Shown here: positions 24,144 to 34,283 of the stretch, in pieces
How the letters are laid out: each line of letters opens with the position of its first letter
Position numbering within the stretch: position 1 is the first letter of the stretch
Origin: Toxorhynchites rutilus septentrionalis
Lineage: Eukaryota; Arthropoda; Insecta; Diptera; Culicidae
Reading direction: 5' to 3'
Length of the DNA: 64,000 nucleotides
Assembly: GCF_029784135.1 (NCBI RefSeq)
Contig: NC_073746.1
Location: forward strand, 252,282,494 to 252,346,493
Program-made: the position numbers and the translations under genes
Notes under the pieces: model-generated
Database searches by the model: none
Seen by the model: the letters and a program-made list of their open reading frames with translations, nothing else
Told to the model about the DNA's origin: nothing

Positions 24144-24275
24144 ACAAATAGTTAAGGACCGCCAAGATGACATATCCTTTCGGAACATAGCGACCAAGCA
24201 CAACGTAAGCATTGGTACGATTTTGAAGCTTAGGAGGAAGTACCAAGAGCTTGGTACCGTTTGTGACCGGGTAGG
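24144..24275 (+). pseudogene. Tc1 transposase N-terminal HTH relic
   Basis: Reads DDISFRNIATKHNVSIGTI, then RRKYQELGTVCDRVGR, the bipartite helix-turn-helix start of Tc1-type transposases that binds the terminal repeats. After this the similarity stops and about 330 bp of unrelated AT-rich DNA follows before the core appears at 24640. Confidence 0.75.
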
Positions 24276-24639
24276 ACGTTCCAGTTTAATTTAATTTTTT
24301 TCTAATCATTATTCAAATCATATTCATCTATCTTATCTCCATTTTCAATTTCACTCAAATTACGTCACCGCTCAACTGAATTCATTATTTATACCATCAT
24401 CATTTTTTCTCTATTCCAGTGATTGTGCTACTTCATTTTCTCCTCTTAAATTATTTTATTAATTTGACAAATCCTTTCACAACGATATTAAATCATTATA
24501 TTGTAGTATTCGACATATAACTTTTTGTATGCACTTAAAATATGAAATGAATTCCATAATTCGACATTTTCATAACTCATACCAATTAACATCTTCCCCT
24601 GCAGGAATGAAGGATTGGCAGTTTTGACTTGAAACCAAA

Positions 24640-24960
24640 CAATAGAAGTTCTCCGGATTGAATAGACCGCTTTGGTCAGGGGTCTGGGGGTGTTTTGCTT
24701 AGTCCGATGTTGAAAATACGGTTCTGATCCATGGTAGAATGAATGCCATCAAGCCAACGATCCAAAGCATACCACACACAAAACGATGTCCTATTTCCGT
24801 CAATCTCGTGTGAAGTTGACGGATTGACCGTCACCCGACCTGAACCCGATCGAAAATCTGTGGTCAAAACTCTGATGTTTTAGGAGCTTTCAACGACGTG
24901 GGAACAAATTGATCAACATTACCTGCAAAACTCGGTTGAAAGCATGCCTGATGTCTGCAG
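24640..24960 (+). pseudogene. Tc1 (DD34E) transposase core relic
   Basis: Fragments in shifting frames: SGVWGCFA, a DPKHTTHKT block, then SPDLNPIENLWSKL, which contains the final catalytic glutamate of DD34E transposases, and at the end SVESMPDVCRQL, the standard Tc1 C-terminus. Several stops and deletions occur; the second catalytic aspartate block is only partly preserved. It would have cut and joined the 21794-25254 element at TA sites. Confidence 0.8.
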
Positions 24961-25254
24961 GCAGTTATCTGTGCCAAAGGAGGACACACGAAATACTAGT
25001 GACTGGTTTTTTATGCTTTTGTTTCAAAAACACGACATGTATTCTTTTTATTTGCTATACCAAAATGAGCAATTCATATTCATTTCACTATTTTGAAGAA
25101 CAGACCAAACTTTAGCGAGGCTTTTTTCATCTCACTTGGTAGGATGACATGCAATTATAATCCTGCAAAAATTAAATCTCGATAACTGCTTTGTCTCCCT
25201 TTTGATTACATTTTTAGAATTAACAGAGTGTATTCTTATTTATTGCCAGTACTG

Positions 25255-27480
25255 TGCCATGACTGAATTAATTGAACATTAGAATCTGTTAACTGTTCGG
25301 TATGCATTTTTTTTTCAATTTTCGTCCAATAAATCCAAATGTTTGTATTGAAATAGTTATTAATAAAATAGTTGTTAATCAACAATAACGATCAGTATAA
25401 TGTAAGACATAAAGATTATCAACCAGTGTAACATAAAACGTAATTCTGTCGAAAGCATCAATCAATTCTATATTTTTTGATGAAACGTAAAACGATTGCG
25501 AAAGAGGTTTCTGCTTAAAATGTCATAGAACTCATGGAGAATATTCACCGAGTACAACTCTTAATTTTATGAATGAATATATGGTCGGTGTTAAGTCAGA
25601 TGGGACCAAGTAGCAAAATTAAAAAATCGTGCTATTGATTGCATTGGATTAAGTATTTCGTGAGGGTGTAGCTCACGAAATGCTTAATCTAATGTATTTA
25701 TCAGATTTGGAAAATCATGCACACAGCAACAATAACGGATCGAACTTGTTATGAAATTCTTTTTGTGTAATCTACTCCAACTGCATACTCTTATTAATTT
25801 TCGATGGTCAATTAAAATCAATATTTAAGGATACATCAAAAAATGTTTTATCAAATCTGATGTGACAATCCGCCTAATCCGCTCATTATTCTAAACACTT
25901 GCACCCTTTTCCGGTAACGATTTTTGTCGAAGAAAAATATAAATTAATTCAGGGATGTGCCTATTTTATGATATCCCTTTGTCATTACTTCAGGTGTTGT
26001 TAAATTAAGCTTTCCAAATGGAACCGATTCCGGATATCATGGTGTCGATGAAACCACTTTATCGCGTTGACGTGTTCACATGTGCTATCGAACCGACGAT
26101 GTTTACGAACTATGGAATGAGGTTGATAATTTAACTCGGTGGGATGCGGAAATTTAATTATGACTTTATAAATATATGCACTGGAAAAGTGGGTCAATCA
26201 GGATATCATATTATTGGTAGACTTTTATCGTTGCTTATTTATACATGTACCAATAAAGCTGCTTTTCTTTGTGTTTCAACAGCTGTTTTTCAAGAAGTAG
26301 GTCCCTTTTCTTCCTAGCTTTCACAACGATTTATTTTCAATTTTGCAGATATGAACATATCGTATGCCAATATGATTTGTTTGTTTACTGTTCACGATTA
26401 TCCATGTCGATGTTATTACAACCTGCTCAGTTTCCATTGTTGGCTGGGAAAGAACTTATTAGTCCAGTTTTTACCTTATTTTGCAGTGTTTGTTCAGTTG
26501 CCCAGATGTCTATCGGAGGTGATTTGCCTATCCTTCAGTAGAGTAGTCCGTTTGCGGGCCACATTTTATCGATCCATATCATGCGGGTCCCCGCGGTTGA
26601 CCTGGGAGGCAGGAAAGCGAACTGGTGCTCTAATTGCAGTTTCCCTCGTTGCAGCTGGTAGTGCACGGCTGCGGCTGGTTGCTCGGGCGGACGATCCAAA
26701 CTTTTCCACATTACGTGCATGAGCTCTGTTTTCCCACACGCCACACAAACACACGCATTAGGTTCTTTACGTGGCGGCCCTGACCAGGTAGTATATAGTT
26801 TATTGACCGATCGACCTACTTTAGAGTTATTCTCTCGGTTTCTTCCTCCGCTATCTCTCTCTGTCTCCTCTAGGGAAGCGTGGACAGGAAGTTAGCTTTC
26901 GACGAGCACAGTAAAACGTGCGGTGTCTCGTATCGTTTCCGGAAGCCACCCGGAATACTCCGAGTGTGTTTGCAAACGAGAAAACTGCACTCTCCCACAA
27001 TTACAGCTGAGAAAGAGAGTCTGGCTTCGTGTTTTTTTATTTCAAATCGGTACTTATATGAAGTGCATCGAGAATGCATTGTGTTTTGTTGCATGTTTCT
27101 GTTATTGGGAAATGGATAGTTATTCCATTTTATTTGTATCATCCTATGACATGTCATTGCATTTACGAATATGGTGATATCCGGTCGATTTGTATCTAAG
27201 TTGCTGAACATATGCAACTTTCAACTGTAAATCCACATTATTAACTACCTAGAATAGTTGATGCTTTATTCATTTATTCATATTCGTTACCACAATGACA
27301 TAAAATTGCTTTCGTAAGATCAGGTACTGTTTTTGTCCTGTTCAGTTTTGATTTGACCTCTTTGAAGGAACATTCATTCTAATTGCTAAGCTTCTTAATC
27401 TCATTTAGGAGACAAAATCATTGTTCTTTTTTAGCAGCGCTCTTGGTGATCAGTTCTATTATATTTTGATAACCTTATCA
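25255..27480. other. unassigned, with a GC-rich block at 26535-26900
   Basis: No gene supported. The stretch 26535-26900 is GC-richer than its surroundings and lacks recognised repeats. It holds a pyrimidine run (CTATCTCTCTCTGTCTCCTCTAG, about 26850-26873) ending in AG before GGAAGCG, a good splice-acceptor shape. The following frame (26880-27119) is open for 79 codons but has no known domain. This may be a host exon or regulatory block. Confidence 0.3.
25641..25697. repeat. hairpin
   Basis: The arms GATTAAGTATTTCGTGAG and CTCACGAAATGCTTAATC pair, with flanking bases extending the stem to about 24 bp with two or three mismatches and a loop of about 6 nt (near GGTGTA). No transcription signal is visible. 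It could be a tiny MITE or an RNA hairpin. Confidence 0.7.
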
Positions 27481-27504
27481 GGGTTACCATATTTTTTCGC
27501 ATCA

Positions 27505-28223
27505 CACCTACAACTTAGTATCACCAAGAGCGTTTTGCATGGACCGGAAGAGATGATAATCACTTGGAGCCAGGTCCGGACTATACGGTGGGTGCAATAG
27601 GACATCCCATCCGAGCTCCCGTAGCTTCTGGCGGGTCATCAAAGATGTGTGAGGCCGAGCGTTGTCCTGGTGGAAAACAACACCATTCCTATTGATCATT
27701 TCTGGTCGCTTCTGGTCAATCACCTGCTTCAAATGGTCAAACTGCTCACAGTAGAGAACCGAGTTGAGGGTCTGGCCATAGTTGAGCAGCTCATAGTGCA
27801 TGATTCCCTTCCAATCCCACCAAACACACAGCAATCCTTCCTGGCCGACAATCCGGGCTTGGCGATGGTTTGGGCCGGTTTCCTCGACGATTGGCCTACC
27901 AGTACGGGGTGTATCTTCGACAGCCACTACACCAGAACGAAATCGATGAAACCAACGCTGTGTTGTGCGAATCGTTACAGTATCGGGTCCATAAACTACA
28001 CGATTTTTTTCGGCCGCCTTCGTTGCAGTTATACCTCGCAGGTAGTAAAAACGTAAAATATGGCGAATTTATTGTTTGGTGGACTCCATCTTTGACTTGT
28101 AGCACAGATTGTCGTCTTTAAATAGCCGTATAGTATGACCCGATGCGATAAGTACAACACAAGATATGTTTAAGTGTTGCCATATATTGACAATATACGA
28201 CATTTCTTTTTCCCCAACCCAAT
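27505..28223 (-). pseudogene. mariner copy B, internally deleted
   Basis: On the minus strand the element begins with the terminal repeat TTGGGTTGGGGAAAAAGAAA (right edge, 28223). The transposase starts near 28097 (MESTKQ, then a stop), continues with YGPDTVTIRTTQRWFHRFRS and AVEDTPRTGRPIVEET, then jumps directly to LLCVWWDWKGIMHYELLNYG. The second catalytic aspartate (FHQDNARPHTS) and the third (YSPDLAPSDYHLF) follow. The block with the first aspartate (GDEKW) is deleted, and the 3' end and its terminal repeat are missing. Same family as 34284-35116 and 46255-46645. Confidence 0.9.
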
Positions 28224-28384
28224 ATATGTTCTTGTATGACATCGTTGTTAGTTGAATTGGATTTTGTGTTTGCGGAATTAAGCGGCGTATTCCGTTTGTG
28301 TGAAGCGAAAATGGTAATGGATTCTTAGGCGGAATAGCGCACTCTGAAAATAAAAATTATGAATGACAACTTACTTTTCTGTAT

Positions 28385-28672
28385 CAAACATGTATTTCAT
28401 GTAACAGAGAAACATGTTATTTGCAAGTGAATCAAGAATCTAGAGCGAAAATTGTGTCTGAAAATAAATTTTTATTTGATTACGAGTTTTTGTAGAGGAA
28501 AGGCAATATGAAATTTCTAGACAAAGGAGATTGTAAAGGACCAGTTAGAAGTTCAATCAATGATTAATTCTGCAACGTAACCCACAAATGTTAGCTAATG
28601 AAGGAAACGCGAATGTGCGAAAAATTTCATATTAAAAAATCGATTTTGACTGGAACAAAGTTCGCCAGGTCA
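28385..28672 (+). mobile_element. Helitron-like relic, 3' part
   Basis: GAGAAACATGTTATTTGCAAG and TTGTGTCTGAAAATAA match 22770-22840 of the larger Helitron. The copy ends AAAGTTCGCCAGGTCAG, a decayed version of the CGGGTCAGCTAG terminus. It shows the uninterrupted sequence into which the 490-bp repeat inserted in the other copy. Confidence 0.7.
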
Positions 28673-28869
28673 GTATTAAATAAATAACACTGTTTATCTT
28701 CTTCTTACTATAGCACAGATAATGTAAAGAACAAAAGTGCGCTCATACTCACCTGATATTTAATTTTCTTTCAACGTTTTTTAAACATTTAAAAAATATC
28801 TAAAAGAAGGATCGAGACGTTTTGACGCAGGATTACTTTTTCGAGGCTATACGTTTTCGATGTAAAATG

Positions 28870-29052
28870 TTGCCAGACTATTTCGCGCATAATCGGGGTT
28901 CTACTGTGTTTGATATTTGTGTAGACCGCATGGCGCTTCTCTAACACCAACTAGAATATCGGTCTAGTCCTAATCAGAAAAACATATTGCGACATTCATA
29001 GTAATTTTTCGTACAACTCAAAGCGAAAAGAAAGGATTAATTGAATTCAGGT
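28870..29052 (+). repeat. segmental repeat, copy 1
   Basis: GATTATGCGCGAAATAGTC-type pogo MITE end (GCCAGACTATTTCGCGCATA) followed by TTGATATTTGTGTAGA and AAAGGATTAATTGAATTCAGG. It matches 33575-33766 across both the MITE end and the flanking non-MITE DNA, so the repeat unit is larger than the MITE. Confidence 0.85.
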
Positions 29053-29712
29053 AATATTGAAGCTCAAACTATTGAAAACGCTGAATTCGTCCGCAACAAA
29101 ATGGCTCCCACTGGAATCCGTCGTTAAACATAACCTAGAGCGATTCAACTACAGCCGAAACTAAAAGATGAAACAAAGTTTGAACCGTTTAACGATTTGA
29201 TGACCAAACCTGTTTTACAGTTTTTGAACTACGTTTTGATTGTTGTATTGAACAAAACAAACGGAAACACCTAAACTCACTATAGATTATTTCGGAGACC
29301 AGAACACTTTATCTCAAGCCGGGTTCAGACGGTGCGATTAAGCATACGAGTCGGTCTAGTCAGTTACTGCAGTGCAGCTACTCACACCGTGTGAACACAT
29401 CATGCCAGTTAGTGTCATGTGTGATTCGGCGTGCGAGCTACTTCAAAGTTTTTTGAATTTACTCGCACTCGCATCCCTCAAAACGTCAAAAACAGAATTT
29501 AGCGCTCGAATCAGGGATGCCAAATCTTTACTTTGTCTTTACATGTCTCTATTTTTAAGATATTTGAAAATATGCGAAGATATTTATAGACTTGAAAATT
29601 ATTTGAAAAACAAATAAAACCCTCATAGTTTCTAATCGGAATCGTTGTTATTCTGTTTTGCACGCTGGCGGGCCACGCTTTCTTTTTGTGATAGTTTTAT
29701 TGGGAATCTAAA
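29053..29712. other. unassigned sequence
   Basis: No gene supported. A short ORF at 29372-29617 has no recognisable domain. The sequence GCCGGGTTCAGACGGTGCG near 29319 may be a repeat end, but no partner was found. Confidence 0.35.
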
Positions 29713-29897
29713 TATTAGGCTGTCAAAAAAGTCCTGCGGTATTTCCGCGAGGTGTCGTTGTAAGCGCGTAGTTCTAGTTGTATTCATTGAATCGAGTCAT
29801 ACTATAGCTTGTTGGAAAGTTATTTTTGCGCGCTATAATATAGTCCTTGACAGTGTTTTGTTTGGTTAAGTCGTTCGTGAGTTATAGTGTCGCAAAT

Positions 29898-31199
29898 ATG
29901 GAGCAAAATAAAGAGAAAATCCCATATTTTACAGTACTACTTCTTCTTCTTCTTGGATGGCGTTAACGTTCCCTGTGGAACTTTTGCCGTCTCTACGTAT
30001 GCATTAACTAGCGTCATTTGTTAATACTTAGTTGAGATTTCTTAAGCCAAATAACACGCCTTGAATGTATTCCGAGGGGCAAATTCGTGAATACGCGTGA
30101 CCACAGTGCAAGTCGAAGGAAATTTCTTTGACGAAAAATCCCCCGGCCAGAACGGAAATCGAACCCGAACACCCGGCATGATAATGTGAGACGCTAACCA
30201 CTCGGCCACGGGTGCACTATACAGTACTACTATGACAAAGGCAAAAATGCATCTCAAGCTGCCAATAAAATTTGTGCAGTTTATGGACCCGATACAGTTT
30301 CCATTTCCACCGCACAACGATGGTTTCAACGTTTTCGTTCTGGTGTAGAGGTCGTTGAAGATGCGCCACGCTCCGGAAGGCCTGTCGTCGAAAATTGCGA
30401 CAAAATCGCTGAATTAGCCGAGAAAGACCGGCATAGTAGCAGCCGTAGCATCGACCAAGAGCTGGGGATAAGTCATCAAACCGTTATTAACCATTTGAAG
30501 AAGCTTGGATTCATAAAGAAGCTCGATGTATGGGTGCCACACACGTTGACGCAAAAAACATCTTTGACCGTATCGACGCATGTGAATCGCAACAAAATCG
30601 ACCCGTTTCTGCAGTGGATGGTGACTGGCGATGAAAAGTGGGTCACTTACGACAACGTGAAGTGCAAACGGTCGTGGTCGAAGCCCGCTGAAGCGGCTCA
30701 GACGGTGGCCAAGCCCTCATTAACGGCCAGGAAGGTTCTGCTGTGTGTTTGGTGGGATTGTCAAGGAATAATCTATTATGAGCTGCTTCCCTATGGCCAA
30801 ACGCTCAATTCGGACCTGTACTGCCAACAACTGGACCGCTTGAAGGTAGCACTCATGAAGAAGAGGCCATCTTTGATAAACAGTGGCCGCATTGTCTTCC
30901 ATCAGGACAACGCCAGGCCACACACTTCTTTGGTGACGCGCCAGAAGCTCCGGGAGCTCGGATGGGAGGTTGTTTTGCATCCGCCATATAGTCCGGACCT
31001 TGCACCAAGTGACTACCACCTGTTTTTGTCCATGGCGAACGAGCTAGGTAGTCAGAAGTTAGCCACAAAAGAGGCCTGTGAAAATTGGCTATCCGAGTTT
31101 TTTGCCAATAAGGAAGCGAGCTTCTATAACATGGGTATTATGAAGTTGGCATCTCGTTGGGAACAAATCATCGAACAAAACGGCGCATATTTGACTTAA
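29898..31199 (+). pseudogene. mariner transposase (DD34D), disrupted
   Basis: Starts MEQNKEK. A frameshift lies before HILQYYYDKGKNAS, and the SINE splits this segment. From 30234 to 31199 one frame stays open: the helix-turn-helix with ISTAQRWFQRFRSG, then GRPVVE, KLDVWVPHTL, VTGDEKWVTYDN (first Asp), IVFHQDNARPHTS (second Asp) and YSPDLAPSDYHLF (third Asp, 34 residues on). The C-terminus EQNGAYLT is complete. Residues KTSLTVSTHVNRNK are unlike mariner; the +1 frame there reads IFDRIDACES, indicating two compensating frameshifts. All three catalytic aspartates survive, but the SINE and frameshifts inactivate it. Confidence 0.95.
29941..30219 (-). mobile_element. Feilai-like tRNA-derived SINE
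   Basis: On the minus strand: GTGGCCGAGTGGTTAGCGTC (A-box), then GGGTTCGATTTCCGTT (B-box), a tRNA-unrelated body, and a (GAA)n-type tail, CCAAGAAGAAGAAGAA. The 11-bp target duplication TACAGTACTAC flanks it at 29930-29940 and 30220-30230. Such SINEs are pol III transcripts mobilised by LINE machinery. It inserted in the transposase gene of the mariner, so it is younger than that element. Confidence 0.92.
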
Positions 31200-31444
31200 A
31201 ACAGATGATTGTAACTAATTTTATGAACAAATGAAAATTCAAAAGAAATACCGCAGGACTTTTTTGACAGCCTAATATAAAATCATTATCGGGCATAAAT
31301 TTCATTCAAAATTCACCCACAACTTGCAAAAAAAAGTATTGTTCTAAGAAACAGAATACATATTCGATTTAAAAAAAGTAGATTTTCATTCATTATTTTA
31401 GTTTTTGAGGCGTATTTATTCCTCCTGCAAATCTACTATCCTTT

Positions 31445-31795
31445 TCATTTCACAAATTGGTACACGAAGCTGCTGTCAAGGCGAAATAAATCAAATTTTG
31501 AAAAATCTTTTAGACTGCCATTTGTAGCGCCACATACTTTCGGAATTAATTTAGCTATGGATGCTTTCGAGATTCTAAAAAATATCGACAATAATCTGTA
31601 CGATATTCCAGAAGAAAGGCACATCATTTCTAGTTTCACTCTTGTAGGTATAGCATCCCTCATGAGTGTATCTAGCGTTGTATTTGTGGAGCAATTAAAT
31701 CCAACAGTTTTTTTCACTTTTTCAGGTGTTATTCTCAACACTGCTCTGTACTCTCGGGGATCATCATCGTGGAGTTACTTCAATATTGTATCAAT
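31445..31795 (-). pseudogene. PIF/Harbinger transposase relic, N-terminal part
   Basis: On the minus strand: DDDPREYRAVLRITPEKVKK, then MRDAIPTRVKLEMMCLSSG, ISYRLLSIFFRISKASIAKL and IPKVCGA. This is the order and spacing of the N-terminal helix-turn-helix region of Harbinger (DDE_4) transposases, which recognise trinucleotide-duplicating terminal repeats together with a MYB-like partner. The open frame ends about 100 residues in, and the catalytic DDE domain and the MYB-like gene are absent. Confidence 0.65.
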
Positions 31796-32003
31796 CAATG
31801 CAAAATTGTATTGAAACCCGTCCGTATCCAAAGTATTAGCTTTATAGTAACCTCATGTTTCCTCTTCAAGCGTTGACAGTCTTGAAGTGTTCCCAACTTT
31901 TGATTTGTTTCCTTATTATGCTACCTTTTAATTCATTACAACCATTACATTGTTGTGTGGTTTGACGTGGATACTATCAACATCGTCTAGTCAATAATAA
32001 CTA

Positions 32004-32356
32004 CACCCAGGTTTTTTTTTACGCGGTGGATACGTACCTCGTAAAAAAACCGCGTTAATTGGAAAATCCATGTAAGAAAACCGCGTTAATTGGAAAATCG
32101 GTGCAAAAAAAACCGCGTTAATTCGAAAATCCGCGTTAATTGGAAAATTCGCGTAAAAAAATCATGTCACTTAACGATAGATATCAAACGGGACTAACCC
32201 TACGTAGAACGGAAGTAAAAAGCGGTACCGCGTAAAAAAACGCGTTAATTGAAAAATCCGTGTAAAAAAACCGCGTTAATTGGAAAATCCGCCTAAAAAA
32301 AGCGTTAATCGGAAAATCCGCGTTAATTGGAAAATCCGCGTAAAAAAACCTGGGTG
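32004..32356. mobile_element. MITE with CACCCAGG ends and internal repeats
   Basis: 353 bp bounded by CACCCAGGTTTTTTT and its inverse, with TA on each side. The interior holds about eight copies of a CGCGTTAATTGGAAAATCC motif, separated by GTAAAAAAAC. The end structure and TA duplication suggest the pogo or Tc1-mariner group. A related end is at 21025-21092. Confidence 0.9.
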
Positions 32357-32739
32357 TATACCAATGACTAAAGCTGCTTCAAAATTGGATTTATAAATTT
32401 AATACAAATTTCAATACAGATTTTTGACAACCAAATTGAACGATGAAACAGAATCAAGTGACCAAAACTCGCGCATGGAATTTGTACAGTAAGGTTCGGA
32501 GTACCAAGTAGGCTTACTTACGGACAACGAAACGTTCGTGAAAATATATTTTGGAAAGTTTTTTAAGACAACTGGTCAACGAGGTGTCCCAACTAAGAAG
32601 ATCATTGTTGCTGAAAATTTGCGTCACATATGGCTACGGACTTAAAAATGTAAGAGAGCAACTCCAAATGAAATCGACAAATGACAAAACATGAATATTT
32701 TTGGTACGAATGAAAGTTCGTATTCCGTTTCTTCCGGTT

Positions 32740-33031
32740 TGTGTTTGAAAGTTTGTATTCCGAGAAATCTTTGATAATTTATATCTCAGAAACTATGAGT
32801 GGTAGCGAAATACAGTCAACTCTTCCTAACTCGATATCCAAGGGGACCATCGAGTTAGGAAGGTATCGAGATACAGAACATTTTTTCATAATTTTTTTTA
32901 TGTCTGGGTAGGTGTCCCAATATTGTATGAATTTGAGATTTTGATTTATTCACTTAAAGTGAAAAAACACCTTTCTCATATAAAACATTATTTTTCCCAG
33001 AATCTCTCAGGAGGTGATAGATGGTTATTGT
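32740..33031 (+). repeat. 300-bp direct repeat, copy 1
   Basis: Matches 33765-34072 from GTATTCCGAGAAATCTTTG to GGTGATAGATGG. It contains CAGTCAACTC...CTAACTCGATATCC and the inverse GGTATCGAGATAC, a small inverted-repeat core of pogo style. The copies are about 1 kb apart. Confidence 0.9.
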
Positions 33032-33200
33032 GTGATTTTTTTTTGTGCGGGTTTCTGTTCTTGTGCGTTTTTTTATGTGCGATTTTTTTTGTGCGGTATA
33101 TGAAAAGAAGCGTATTTGACGAAATTATCGTCCAATTATTTTTTTCAATGGTTTATATGCATTTCAGTGCGAGAAAGGCATTTTTGCGTCTCAATTATTA
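33025..33200 (+). mobile_element. half copy of the TTTGTGCGG MITE
   Basis: TTTTTTTTGTGCGG... then GAAAAGAAGCGTATTTGACG and ATGCATTTCAGTGCGA match, in reverse complement, 45230-45410 of the complete MITE at 44975-45420. Confidence 0.75.
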
Positions 33201-33327
33201 GGAATTGTAAGGGAATATCCAATCGTTTTGGATATTCTCTAACAATCTATTGCAATGCAAATAAAAAAATTCCTATAGCTAATATGTCAAAACAGCGTTG
33301 AAAATAGAGCTTCTAATTTTCCACATA

Positions 33328-33615
33328 CAGTAGAACCCCGATTATCAGGCAAGTTCTATAGTAATTCTATAGAGCTTTTCCGGAATTTTCAGTGTGTGGT
33401 ATGCGCTTGATTTTTTGGTTTGGTCACATTGTCTGTCCTCTGGTATACACGACCTTGCAGATGGATAGTTGAATGATTTCTGTATCGATATGACATGCCG
33501 AAATATATTTTTTTCGCATTTGCTCTTCATTTTAGTCCTTAATTGCGTTATCCGCGATTTACGTTATCCGAGGTTTCGTTGCCAGACTATTTCGCGCATA
33601 ATCGGGGTTCTACTG
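33328..33615. mobile_element. complete pogo-type MITE
   Basis: 288 bp from CAGTAGAACCCCGATTATC to GATAATCGGGGTTCTACTG-like TTCTACTG, with TA at 33326-33327 and 33616-33617. No coding capacity. Related copies: 3118-3429, the end near 28900, and a longer one at 59083-59694. Confidence 0.93.
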
Positions 33616-33764
33616 TATTTGATATTTGTGTAGATCGCATGGCGCTTCCCTAAAACCAACTAGAATATCGGACTAGTCCGAATCAAAACAAACAAACGTA
33701 TTGCGACATTCATAGTAATTTTTCGTACAACTCAAAGCAAAAAGAAAGGATTAACTGAATTCAG

Positions 33765-34072
33765 GGTTGTGTTTGAAAATTTGTATTCCGAGAAATCTTT
33801 GATAATTTATATTTTAGAAACTATGAGTGGTAGCGAAATACAATCAACTCTCCCTAACTCGATATCCAAGGGGACTATCGAGTTAGGGAGGTATCGAGAT
33901 ACAGAAATTTTTTTCATAATTTTTTTATGTCATAAATTGTCATATATTAGGGTAAGTGTCCCAATATGGTATGAATTTGAGTTTTTGATTCATTCCCTTA
34001 AAGTGAAAAAACACCTTTCTCATATAAAACATTATTTTTTCCAGAATCTCTCAGTAGGTGATAGATGGTTAT
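33765..34072 (+). repeat. 300-bp direct repeat, copy 2
   Basis: Second copy of 32740-33031, preceded by the 33575-33766 segment that is also duplicated at 28870-29052. Confidence 0.9.
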
Positions 34073-34283
34073 ATTTCACGAAAAAAAAAATCCTTCTACG
34101 CATATGTTCAAATGTCAACAATGACAGAGTCATAGAACTTTTTCTTTGTTTCGGACTCTGTTGCCTCAAACTGACTCTACATTGAAAAGTACGTTACGTA
34201 AGCCGATTCTGTTGTTTTCATTTGAAAAGTGAGAAAATTTAGTACAAAATATAGTAGTGGAACATCTATAAAACTATAAAAAA

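Larger units (their letters stand above)
21794..25254 (+). mobile_element. Tc1-like element interrupted by a Helitron
   Basis: The left end CAGTACTGGCAATAA (21794-21808) and, after the Helitron, AAGAATACACTT (from about 23752) together match the inverted right end at about 25222-25254 (reverse complement CAGTACTGGCAATAA, then AAGAATACACTCTG). A TA precedes the left end; the right flank is TG, probably a decayed TA. Inside, relics of a DD34E transposase lie at 24144-24275 and 24640-24960. The Helitron sits exactly within the left terminal repeat, so it is the younger insertion. Confidence 0.85.
29715..31275 (+). mobile_element. mariner element with perfect 31-bp TIRs
   Basis: The terminal inverted repeats at 29715-29745 and 31245-31275 are identical over 31 bp (TTAGGCTGTC... 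with AAAAAAGTCCTGCGGTATTTC inside), flanked by TA on both sides (29713-29714 and 31276-31277). Total 1561 bp, of which 279 bp plus a duplication is a nested SINE, leaving about 1.27 kb, the normal mariner size. The perfect repeats suggest the youngest mariner here. Its ends differ from those of the other three mariner fragments, so two families are present. Confidence 0.97.

Noticed and set aside
30150..30219. tRNA gene
   Set aside because: A- and B-boxes are present on the minus strand, but the segment is the head of a SINE with target duplications and a non-tRNA body.
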